Positions 6,343 to 13,692 of a DNA stretch of 20,426 nucleotides are shown here, piece by piece. The notes beneath the pieces were generated by a model that was not told where the DNA came from, did not search any database, and saw only the letters and a list, made by a program, of their open reading frames with translations. The position numbers and the translations under genes were made by a program. How positions within the stretch are numbered: position 1 is the stretch's first letter; every line of letters begins with the position of its first letter. Where the stretch lies: NCBI GenBank assembly GCA_050011095.1, contig JBEKJU010000037.1, positions 1-20,426 of the forward strand. Reading direction: 5' to 3'. Source of the DNA: JBEKJU01 sp050011095. GTDB taxonomy: Bacteria > Desulfobacterota > Syntrophorhabdia > Syntrophorhabdales > WCHB1-27.

Positions 6343-6501
6343 ATGCACTATGCGTGGCCGGCCTACGCGTCGGGCTATGTGCTTCGATGGAGGTTGGACG
6401 AGGCATTTGCGGCACGGTCCCGGCAGCATGAGGCAAGCCCTCAGGCCGTTGCATCAGCGCTTGCCGTCACCATCCTCAACAGAAGCACGACCATCCTCTA
6501 A
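6343..6501 (+). CDS. Short hypothetical reading frame, 52 aa
   Basis: ATG at 6343 opens MHYAWPAYASGYVLRWRLDE, then an Ala/Arg/Ser-rich stretch ending NRSTTIL with TAA at 6499-6501. The frame is open upstream to beyond 6301, so it may be the tail of a longer gene whose 5' part is lost. No clear ribosome-binding site is present. Its stop overlaps the stop of the truncated EamA gene on the opposite strand by two bases (CTAA). I do not recognise it. It could be chance, but the composition is protein-like and it sits just where the transporter homology ends. Confidence 0.25.
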   Translation: MHYAWPAYASGYVLRWRLDEAFAARSRQHEASPQAVASALAVTILNRSTTIL

Positions 6502-6701
6502 CTGCTAAGCCTAAACGGGTCGCTCCACTTCCCCGCGAGATAGGACAGGCTCGCAAGCACCACGGTGATTACAAACGCGGGAACAAGGGTTGCAAAATCG
6601 GAGTCGATGCCTTCAAGACCGATTTTTGCGAAAATGGACGCAAGCGCAGCGAATACGGCGGACGACAACGTCCAGACGAGCCAGTTTGATGTCATAGTCA
6701 T
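6498..6701 (-). pseudogene. EamA/DMT-type transporter, truncated after the first half-domain
   Basis: The minus-strand ATG at 6701 has a good AGGAGG eight bases upstream and opens MTMTSNWLVWTLSSAVFAAL, followed by 'IFAKIGLEGIDSDFATLV' and a second hydrophobic helix 'FVITVVLASLSYLAGKW'. This is the start of the small single-EamA-domain proteins (about 140 residues, drug/metabolite transporter superfamily). Here the frame stops after 67 residues, with two helices instead of four to five and none of the conserved 'GLATGASWLCYFRAL' region. The lost part is replaced by plus-strand sequence. Two TM helices are unlikely to be functional. Confidence 0.65.
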
Positions 6702-6734
6702 GGTCTAATCCTCCTCATGCCTATACTGCCGTCG

Positions 6735-8195
6735 CTACCGCTGCGCTTCGGCGTCTTCCCATCCTCCGCCCAGGGCCTTGAATACGGACACGCGGGTGGA
6801 GCCGACTCGTTGGTCCGCGGTCGCCACTTGGGCCTTGGCGTTGATGAAGGTGGTTTGCGCCACGATCACGTCGAGGTAGCTGATCGAACCGCCGCGGTAG
6901 CGTTGGTCGGCCAGTTCATATGCCCGCTCGGCGCGGTCACGCGCCTCGACCAGCGCGCTACGCTGCTCCAGTGCGGCGCCGTAAGCTGCCAGGGCCTGCT
7001 CGGCCTCTTTCAGCGCGCTCAGGACCACGCCGTCGAAAAAGGCTAACGACGCGGCGCCTTGCGCCTCGGCCTGTTCGATGCGACTGCGCGCCACGGCCAT
7101 GTTGGGAAAAGTCCACGAGATAAGTGGACCCATCGCAAAGGAGAGAGTGCGGTCTCCTGTCAGTGAACCGCTGCGCAGGTAATTTCCGGAAGCACCCAGG
7201 TTAACGCGTGGGTACAGGTCGGCGACGGCCACGCCGATCCGCGCCGTATCCGCGGCCAGTTGGCGCTCGGCATGCCGCACGTCGGGACGGCGCCGCAAAA
7301 GCGCGGTGCCGTCGCCCACCGGCAGCGCCCTATCGATGTCAGGCGCCTTGATGCAGGCGCGGGCGGCCTCGGGCACCTGCGCCGGTGTGCGCCCCGTCAG
7401 TGTCGCCAGCTCGAACAAGGCGGCCTCCCGTTGGCCCTGCAGGGGCGGCAACGCCGCTGCGGCTTGCGCCCGGCTGACGCCGGCGCGTTCCACGTCCAGA
7501 CGGGAGGCGGAGCCGGCCCGCTCCTGGTCGCTCACGATGCGCAGGCTGTGGTCAGCCAGCTCGATGGAAGAGCGCGCCACCTCAATGGCCTCCCTGAGCG
7601 TGCAGGCGTTCACGTAGGCGCGGGTGGTCTCGGCGACTACGGTCACCCGCACCGCGTCATAAGTCGCGGCCATTGCCTCGGTATCGTAGCGGGCCGCTTC
7701 GATGGCGCGCCTGACCCGCCCGAACAGGTCCACCTCGTAGGAGACCTTCAGGCCGCCGCTGTAGGACCACTCCCGGGGCGCCTGGCCCGTGGCGCTCCAG
7801 GTGATCTGGTCGCGTCCATAGCTGGCGCCGGCCGACGTGGTCGTCGAGGGGAAAAGACCGGCGTGTACCTCATTGAAGATCCCCTGCGCGCGCTCCAGGT
7901 TGGCCAGCGCCACGCGCAGGTCGGTGTTGGCGGCGAAGGCGTCCCGGATCAGGCCGTTCAAGACCGGATCGTCGTATAGCTTCCACCAGCCCGCGGGTAG
8001 CGGCGTCGCGCGATCCGCACCCTCGATGCGGGTCACAAAATGGCCGGCCGCCGACTCAGGCGTGTCGGGCGCGCGATAGTCCGGACCACTGGCGCAGGCG
8101 GCCAAGACCAAGGCAACAATAACCGCTGTAAGCAGCCGTGCGGCGTAAGGGAGAAGGGGCATCGAGGACGGGCGGGGCAGGTGACGGTCAGACAT
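6735..8195 (-). CDS. RND efflux outer-membrane lipoprotein, NodT/OprM type
   Basis: A 486-residue protein. The start chosen is the ATG at 8195, which overlaps the end of the RND gene (ATGTCTGA, 8 bases). An internal ATG at 8162 gives an equally good signal peptide. The N-terminus has a hydrophobic helix and the lipobox LAAC with C34, so it is a lipid-anchored outer-membrane channel. 'GPDYRAPDTPES', 'WWKLYDDPVLNGLIRDAFAA' and 'NTDLRVALANLERAQG' are the standard opening of NodT-family OEPs. Two OEP repeats of long helices and strands follow, each closing with an 'R..GxxxxLDV' type motif (SRLDVERA; SYLDVIVAQ). The end is 'FKALGGGWED'. It is the third gene of the MFP-RND-OMF operon. The sequence is GC-rich like its two partners. 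Confidence 0.93.
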   Translation of the reverse strand: MSDRHLPRPSSMPLLPYAARLLTAVIVALVLAACASGPDYRAPDTPESAAGHFVTRIEGADRATPLPAGWWKLYDDPVLNGLIRDAFAANTDLRVALANLERAQGIFNEVHAGLFPSTTTSAGASYGRDQITWSATGQAPREWSYSGGLKVSYEVDLFGRVRRAIEAARYDTEAMAATYDAVRVTVVAETTRAYVNACTLREAIEVARSSIELADHSLRIVSDQERAGSASRLDVERAGVSRAQAAAALPPLQGQREAALFELATLTGRTPAQVPEAARACIKAPDIDRALPVGDGTALLRRRPDVRHAERQLAADTARIGVAVADLYPRVNLGASGNYLRSGSLTGDRTLSFAMGPLISWTFPNMAVARSRIEQAEAQGAASLAFFDGVVLSALKEAEQALAAYGAALEQRSALVEARDRAERAYELADQRYRGGSISYLDVIVAQTTFINAKAQVATADQRVGSTRVSVFKALGGGWEDAEAQR

Positions 8196-11100
8196 CGGAC
8201 ACCGCCGCGGAAGCAAGTTCGCGGGCACGCGGGCTTTCGGCCGCGGCGCGGTGGTCCCTGGCAACGAAGCTATAGACCGTCGGCAGCACGAACAGTGTGA
8301 ACAGCGTGCCCACCAGCATGCCCATTACCACGACAATCCCGATGGAGAACCGGCTGGCCGAACCTGCGCCTTCGGCGAAGAGCAAAGGCACCAGTCCGAC
8401 GACCATCGCCGCCGTGGTCATCAGAACGGGTCGCATGCGCACCGCGGCGGCCTTCTGGATGGCATCGTGACGGCTCAAGCCTTCATGCTGCTGGATCTGG
8501 TTCGCAAAGGTCACCATCAGAATGCCGTGCTTGGAGATCAGTCCGATCAGCGTCACCAGCCCGATCTGCGTGTAGATATTGAGCGTCGCGTAGCCTAGCG
8601 ACAGCGGTACCAGCGCGCCGCAGATTGCCAGCGGTACGGTGACGAGGATGACCAGCGGATCGCGCAGACTCTCGAACTGCGCGGCCAATACCAGGAAGAT
8701 GGCGGCCAGCGCGAAGCCGAAGGAGAAGAGCAGCCGGTTGCCTTCCTGCACGAACTGGCGGCTATCGGCTAGCCAGTCAATACTCATACCCGAAGGCAAC
8801 GGCTGAGATTCCAGGAATGCGACCGCTTGACCCATGGTGACGCCAGGGCGCGGAAGCGCCTTCAGCGTGGTCGAATTCATCTGGTTGAACTGGGAGAGCT
8901 GGTTTGGCTGCGGCCGCATGTCCACGTGCGTGACCGTGGACAGCGGCGCCATCGCGCCGGAGGAGGTTTTGACGTAGAAGCGGCCCAAATCGTCCGGCGT
9001 GATACGTTCACCGCCGACCACCTGAGGGATTACGTCGTATGACCGGTCGTAAAAGTTGAAGCGATTGACATAGTTTTCGCCGACCAGCACCGCAAGGGTG
9101 TCCGCGATGGATTGCATTGTCACGCCCATCTCGTTCGCTTTCGCGCTGTCTATGGTGATTCGTGCTTGTGGACTATCGAAGGCCAGCTCGTTTTCAACAT
9201 ACAAGAAAAGGCCGCTGGCATAGGCCGTCGCCTTCAATTTCTCGGCCGCGTCATAAATCACGTTGAAATCGTTGGGCGAGCGAATCACCATCTGCACGGG
9301 CAGGCCGCCGCTTGACCCCGGGAGCGACGGCAACTGAACAGCGGTGACGGTTTCGCCATCAATCGCCGCGCCGGCGGCTTGGATCTGCGCCTGAATATCG
9401 CCGGCGGAGCGCGTGCGTTCGGACCAGTCCTTGAGAATGGCGCCGCCGAGCATGATGTTTGGCGAGCCACCGGTTTCGCCGCCCACGTGCATAAAGCTGC
9501 TTTCGTATTCGGGGATGGAGGCGAATATCCGCTCGATCATCATTGCATAGTGAGAAGTGTAGCCGACACCCGCATACTGCGGGGCACGGGTCAGGACGAT
9601 GACCGCCCCTTGGTCCTCGGTAGGCGCGAGTTCGTGTGGCGTGCCATTGAACAGCACGATGATCGCGGCCAGTATGGCGACACCCACCAGCAACACCGCG
9701 GGACGTGCCGCGAGCGTGCCGGCCAACAGGCGGCCATAGGCGGCGGCCAAGCGGCCCATCCGGTTCTCGATGAACTTTGCCAGACGGGACTCGCGCTGTT
9801 TCGAGCTGAGGAGCATTGAACCCATCACCGGCGACAGCGTCAGCGCTATCACTCCCGAGACGATGACCGAGCCGGCCAGCGTGAAAGCGAACTCCTTGAA
9901 CAAGGCGCCCGTCAGCCCTCCCATCAAACCGATCGGGGCGTAGACGGCGGCCAGGGTGATCGTCATGGCGATTACCGGAGAGACAATCTCGCGTGCGCCG
10001 ACCAGCGCCGCTCTCACCGGGGACAGGCCTTCCTCGATATGGCGGTGGATGTTCTCGACGACGACGATCGCATCATCGACGACCAGGCCGATGGCGAGCA
10101 CCATAGCCAGTAACGTCAACAGATTGAGCGAGAAGCCTAAGGCCAGCATCAGCGCCGCCGTCCCCACCAGGGACAAGGGGATCGTGACCACGGGAATAAT
10201 CACGCCGCGGAAAGTGCCCAGGAAGAGGAAGATGACGACGATGACGATGACGACCGCTTCGATCAGCGTGCGCTTAACCTCCTTGATCGACGCATTGACG
10301 AAGCGCGCGACGTCATAGTTGGGCGCTACCGTCATTCCTGGAGGCGCCATGGCCCGGATCTTGGGAATCAACCGGTTGACGGCATTTACAATCTCAATCG
10401 GGTTACCGTCGGGCGTTGACTCAATCGCCGCAAAAATCGCGGGTTCCCCGGTCGCGAAGGACGCATTGTCGTAGTTCTGCCCCCCGATCTCCACCGTCGC
10501 AACATCGGCGAGGCGCACGATGCCTGCGCTGCCGGACCCGCTTTTGATCACCATCCGGCGAAAATCCTCGACATCGCGCAGGTCGGTTTCGGCGGTGATG
10601 CTGGTGACGGTCAACCGGCTCTTCAACTGGCCCGGCGCGGCCTGGACGTTGTTGGAGCGCAACGCCGCCGCGATGTCACCGGCGGAGAGACCGCGCGCCG
10701 CAAGGCGTGTAGAATCGATCCAGATGCGCATGGCGAGCTTTCGCCCGCCAAAGGTATCGACAGAGGCTACCCCCGGAATACTTGTGAACAAGGGCTGGGC
10801 CACGCGGGTGGCGAAGTCCGTGAGCTGGGAGATCGACAATGTCTTGCTGTGGAAAGCAACGTATTGGACAGCGCTGCTGGACACCGTTGATTTGGTGACG
10901 ACGGGATCGGTCGCGCCCGCCGGCAGCCGGTATTTGACCTCCTGCACCTTGGCGAGGACCTCGGTCATTGCGCGATCGGCGTCGGCGTTCAGCACGAGTC
11001 GGGCCTTGATCTCGCTTCTGCCCGGCGTGGAAGAAGAGGTGAGATATTCAATGCCGGCGGCAGTGGCGATTGACTGGGCGATGGGCGTCGTCACGAAGCC

Positions 11101-11280
11101 TTGCATCACGTCCTGCGTCGCTCCCGGAAATAGAGTGGTGACGTTAATTGTGGCATTCTCTAAAAAGGGGTACTGCCGCATCGGCAAAGAGAAGATCGCG
11201 CTCGCGCCTGCGAGCAGGATCAGCAGGCTGACGACCAGCGCAAGGATGGGGGGGCGGATAAAAATGTCGGTGAAATGCAT
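8188..11280 (-). CDS. RND multidrug efflux inner-membrane pump (HAE1/AcrB family)
   Basis: A 1030-residue protein of the usual family length. 'MHFTDIFIRPPILALVVSLL' is the N-terminal amphipathic segment and TM1. Porter-domain pairs follow ('QYPFLENATINVTTLFPGA' is the family signature). The proton relay is intact: D402-D403 in TM4 ('GLVVDDAIVVVENIHRH') and K917 in TM10 ('GLISKHGILMV'). 'RMRPVLMTTAAMVVGLVPLL' and 'GTLFTLFVLPTVYSF' mark TM11-12. It exports hydrophobic or amphipathic compounds, typically antibiotics or solvents, in exchange for protons, together with the MFP encoded 11 bases upstream and the channel overlapping its end. The regulator type and gene order resemble MexEF-OprN-like systems, but the substrate cannot be deduced. 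Confidence 0.96.
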   Translation of the reverse strand: MHFTDIFIRPPILALVVSLLILLAGASAIFSLPMRQYPFLENATINVTTLFPGATQDVMQGFVTTPIAQSIATAAGIEYLTSSSTPGRSEIKARLVLNADADRAMTEVLAKVQEVKYRLPAGATDPVVTKSTVSSSAVQYVAFHSKTLSISQLTDFATRVAQPLFTSIPGVASVDTFGGRKLAMRIWIDSTRLAARGLSAGDIAAALRSNNVQAAPGQLKSRLTVTSITAETDLRDVEDFRRMVIKSGSGSAGIVRLADVATVEIGGQNYDNASFATGEPAIFAAIESTPDGNPIEIVNAVNRLIPKIRAMAPPGMTVAPNYDVARFVNASIKEVKRTLIEAVVIVIVVIFLFLGTFRGVIIPVVTIPLSLVGTAALMLALGFSLNLLTLLAMVLAIGLVVDDAIVVVENIHRHIEEGLSPVRAALVGAREIVSPVIAMTITLAAVYAPIGLMGGLTGALFKEFAFTLAGSVIVSGVIALTLSPVMGSMLLSSKQRESRLAKFIENRMGRLAAAYGRLLAGTLAARPAVLLVGVAILAAIIVLFNGTPHELAPTEDQGAVIVLTRAPQYAGVGYTSHYAMMIERIFASIPEYESSFMHVGGETGGSPNIMLGGAILKDWSERTRSAGDIQAQIQAAGAAIDGETVTAVQLPSLPGSSGGLPVQMVIRSPNDFNVIYDAAEKLKATAYASGLFLYVENELAFDSPQARITIDSAKANEMGVTMQSIADTLAVLVGENYVNRFNFYDRSYDVIPQVVGGERITPDDLGRFYVKTSSGAMAPLSTVTHVDMRPQPNQLSQFNQMNSTTLKALPRPGVTMGQAVAFLESQPLPSGMSIDWLADSRQFVQEGNRLLFSFGFALAAIFLVLAAQFESLRDPLVILVTVPLAICGALVPLSLGYATLNIYTQIGLVTLIGLISKHGILMVTFANQIQQHEGLSRHDAIQKAAAVRMRPVLMTTAAMVVGLVPLLFAEGAGSASRFSIGIVVVMGMLVGTLFTLFVLPTVYSFVARDHRAAAESPRARELASAAVSDV

Positions 11281-11291
11281 GTTCGTTTTCC

Positions 11292-12452
11292 TCAGTGTGC
11301 GGGTGCGAAGACGGCCGCATCGGACGGGTTAAGGGAAGGGACGCCGACCTTGACCGGCGCATTGGGCGGGATGCGGAGCTGGCCCGCCGTGACCACGACA
11401 TCGCCCGGTTTTATTCCCTGTTCCACGACCACGTCGTCGCCGATGCGCCGTCCTGTCTTGACGGCCATTGTGACGGTCTTGCCGATGCCTGAGCCATTCG
11501 GCGCTTGAACGACGACTACGCTGTCGCCGGAAGCGGAGGCCTGGATGGCGGTAAGCGGCACGACAATGGCGTCGGCGGTCGCGGGGAGCTGCACGCGCAC
11601 GGTGGCGTACATGCCAGACTTCAATTCGCGACCGGCGTTCGGCAACAACGCTTGTACGGCGATATTCCGCGTGTCGCCGTTGATCCTCGGCTCGATGCTG
11701 CCGATCCGCGCCACGAATACCTTGCCCGGCGACGAATCCACCATCACCTGCACTTGCGCGCCAAGCCTGAGCTTGGGCATTTCTTGCTGCGGAACGGTGA
11801 AATTGACATAGAGGGGGGCGAGCCGGGTCAATGTCGCGATCGGATCGCCCACATTGAGGTATTGGCCCATATTGACGTGGCGAAGGCCAACCTGTCCGGC
11901 GAAGGGCGCGCGGATCGATTTCTGTTGAATGCGTGCATCCAACTGGCGCACTGCAGCCACAGCCTCGTCATATTCGGCCTTACGCTGCTCCAGCAGTTCG
12001 CGCGGTTCGGCGCCGGTAGGGGCGAGTTCCCTCGAACGGGACAACTGCAAGCGGCTGAAGTCGGCCTTTGCGATTGCGGCAGCGCGGTCGGCCTGCTCGG
12101 GTGCGTCGTAGAGCTGAACGAGGGGCGTTCCTTCCTTGACCACCTGCCCGGCCTCGAAAAGGATGCCGATGACGCGCCCCGCGGTGTCGGGGGCCAACAA
12201 AACTTCCTGGACGGCTTGCAAGCTGCCGATGGCGTGGAGTTCGTCAGGCACACTGCGACTTTGGACCTTCAAAGCCGAAACGACCACGGGTGGCGGCGCC
12301 GGATGTGACGGAGGTCCGCTCCGGAAGGATTTCCACGCAAGCAGAAGACCGAAGACGATAACGAGCCCCACGACAGCAGTGAATATCGATTTGATGCTGC
12401 CATAGGCGGGGGCGCCGACATATGAAAGGGTTTTTCCAAAATTGATTTTCAT
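11292..12452 (-). CDS. RND efflux periplasmic adaptor (membrane fusion protein)
   Basis: A 386-residue protein, first gene of the efflux operon. An N-terminal TM helix at about residues 25-41 ('FTAVVGLVIVFGLLLAW') anchors it; no lipobox is seen. Then come the barrel-sandwich/lipoyl half 'VLLAPDTAGRVIGILFEAGQ', the coiled-coil hairpin ('AIAKADFSRLQLSRSRELAP' ... 'RKAEYDEAVAAVRQLDARIQ'), the second lipoyl half 'SIRAPFAGQVGLRHVNMGQY', and the beta-barrel with 'PLYVNFTVPQQEMPKLRLG'. It ends with the membrane-proximal domain. This is the HlyD/AcrA-type adaptor linking pump and channel. The ATG at 12452 has a purine-rich AAGAAGAGAAG upstream. The 11-base gap to the pump gene means co-transcription. 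Confidence 0.94.
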   Translation of the reverse strand: MKINFGKTLSYVGAPAYGSIKSIFTAVVGLVIVFGLLLAWKSFRSGPPSHPAPPPVVVSALKVQSRSVPDELHAIGSLQAVQEVLLAPDTAGRVIGILFEAGQVVKEGTPLVQLYDAPEQADRAAAIAKADFSRLQLSRSRELAPTGAEPRELLEQRKAEYDEAVAAVRQLDARIQQKSIRAPFAGQVGLRHVNMGQYLNVGDPIATLTRLAPLYVNFTVPQQEMPKLRLGAQVQVMVDSSPGKVFVARIGSIEPRINGDTRNIAVQALLPNAGRELKSGMYATVRVQLPATADAIVVPLTAIQASASGDSVVVVQAPNGSGIGKTVTMAVKTGRRIGDDVVVEQGIKPGDVVVTAGQLRIPPNAPVKVGVPSLNPSDAAVFAPAH

Positions 12453-12586
12453 GATTGACTTCTCTTCTTATTGAGTTATTCTGACGGCCTGGTCTCCAGC
12501 ATAGCCTCCCCCATCCGTGCTTCGCCATTGTAACCCATTACGATGTGTGGTAAAATCGCAATTATCGCAAAGTAGGATTGACTGTA
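12453..12586. promoter_or_regulatory. Divergent control region of efflux operon and LysR gene
   Basis: The 134 bases between the two divergent starts are AT-richer than the flanking genes. A TACAAT hexamer on the minus strand (complement of 12527-12532) could be the -10 of the efflux operon, though no good -35 lies 17 bases upstream; that is usual for activator-dependent LysR targets. It coincides with the -35 of the regulator promoter on the other strand. TCGCAA occurs twice, 8 bases apart (around 12555-12572), and may belong to a regulator site. Assignment of the operator is inference. Confidence 0.5.
12528..12556 (+). promoter_or_regulatory. Sigma70-like promoter for the LysR-type regulator gene
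   Basis: TTGTAA at 12528-12533 and TAAAAT at 12551-12556 are separated by exactly 17 bases. They match the consensus -35 at 4 of 6 and the -10 at 5 of 6 positions. Transcription would start about 24 bases before the ATG at 12587. The -35 overlaps the presumed -10 of the opposing efflux operon, so the two promoters would compete or be coupled by regulator binding. Confidence 0.5.
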
Positions 12587-13495
12587 ATGCAACGATTCGA
12601 TTTGGGCCATCTCGAAGTCCTGCAAATCCTCCTCGAGGAAGAGAGTGTTTCCCGCGCTGCGGAGAGACTGCATCTCTCCCCTTCGGCGGTGAGCCGGTCA
12701 CTTGCCAAGATACGTCTATCTCTTCAGGATGAAGTGCTGGTACCTTCGGGCAGGAATTTAATCCTGACCCAGCGCGGGCGCGACTTGAAGGACCGCATCA
12801 AGAAGATCGTTGACGAAAGCCGCGTGATTCTCTCCCCGCAGGCCGATTTCGGTCCGGCAAGGATGAAAAGGGTCTTCCGGATAAGGACAGGCGGCGATGT
12901 CACGAACCTCATGGGGGAAAACCTTCTGAAAGCCGTCTCCCAAAAAGCCCCTTTTTCAGCCCTCGTTTTTCTCACCCAGGGCGACGAGGACCAGGAGTCG
13001 CTCAGAAACGGCAAGATCGATTGCGACATAGGAGCACCCGGAAACCTTGGGCCTGAATTTATCAGCCAGACGCTTTTTTCCTTTCGCTACGTCTCCGCCC
13101 TTATGAGAAAGCTCAAGACCAAATCCGGGCGGATGTCTCTCGACGCGTTCTGTTCTTATCCGCATATCGTCGTTTCGAGGAGGGGGAAGACGTTCGTTCT
13201 CATCGACGAGGAATTACGAAAGAGGGGAAGACAACGTATCGTGCTGGGTACCGTGGCAACCTTTCAGGAGGCGTTCGTCATTGCGTCGCACATGGAGTGC
13301 ATCGTAGTCGCGCCCGACGTCTTTGTCTCCCGCATGAAAGGCAACTTCAAGCTGGCGTCATCGGAGTTGCCTTTCTCTACACCTCCGGTCAACGTTGCAC
13401 TTACCTGGCATCCGCGTTATCAATCGGACCCGGAACATCGCTGGTTCAGAGAGCTTATAAAAACGTGTCCCGATACCGGCGGTGTATCCCGGTGA
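12587..13495 (+). CDS. LysR-type transcriptional regulator
   Basis: A 302-residue protein of normal LysR length. The start chosen is the ATG at 12587 (AGGA at 12574 lies upstream; a TTG three codons earlier is possible). Residues 1-65 form the winged helix-turn-helix: 'LEVLQILLEEESVSRAAERL' then 'HLSPSAVSRSLAKIR', with wing 'GRNLILTQRG'. After a linker helix ('DLKDRIKKIVDESRVIL') comes the periplasmic-binding-like effector domain with 'NGKIDCDIGAPGNLGP' and 'HIVVSRRGKTFVLIDEELR'. It is divergent from the efflux operon across 134 bases, so it most likely controls that operon and its own gene, activating on binding a small molecule. The effector is unknown. Its base composition is lower in GC than the efflux genes. 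Confidence 0.92.
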   Translation: MQRFDLGHLEVLQILLEEESVSRAAERLHLSPSAVSRSLAKIRLSLQDEVLVPSGRNLILTQRGRDLKDRIKKIVDESRVILSPQADFGPARMKRVFRIRTGGDVTNLMGENLLKAVSQKAPFSALVFLTQGDEDQESLRNGKIDCDIGAPGNLGPEFISQTLFSFRYVSALMRKLKTKSGRMSLDAFCSYPHIVVSRRGKTFVLIDEELRKRGRQRIVLGTVATFQEAFVIASHMECIVVAPDVFVSRMKGNFKLASSELPFSTPPVNVALTWHPRYQSDPEHRWFRELIKTCPDTGGVSR

Positions 13496-13692
13496 GAACC
13501 GTCAGGTCGAAGGGACACGCAGAAAGGGACAACACGTGATGGCGTTGTCAGCGGCTTTGTTGGACGCCTTTCCGCGTCGCCGACCGGAAGCTTTGATTGT
13601 AATCGGTTGAGGATGCTGGAATGCCGGCTGTTTTTGTCTTAGCCTCCAGAAGTGCCTATAAACTGGTCCCGGCGAAGTCGGTGAAGCCGCTT

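Noticed and set aside
7260..7979. 239-codon plus-strand frame inside the outer-membrane channel gene
   Set aside because: It is the antisense of a well-supported GC-rich gene, with Arg/Gly/His-rich shadow composition and no ribosome-binding site.
10520..11332. 270-codon plus-strand frame opposite the RND pump
   Set aside because: Antisense shadow of a strongly supported pump gene; no motifs.
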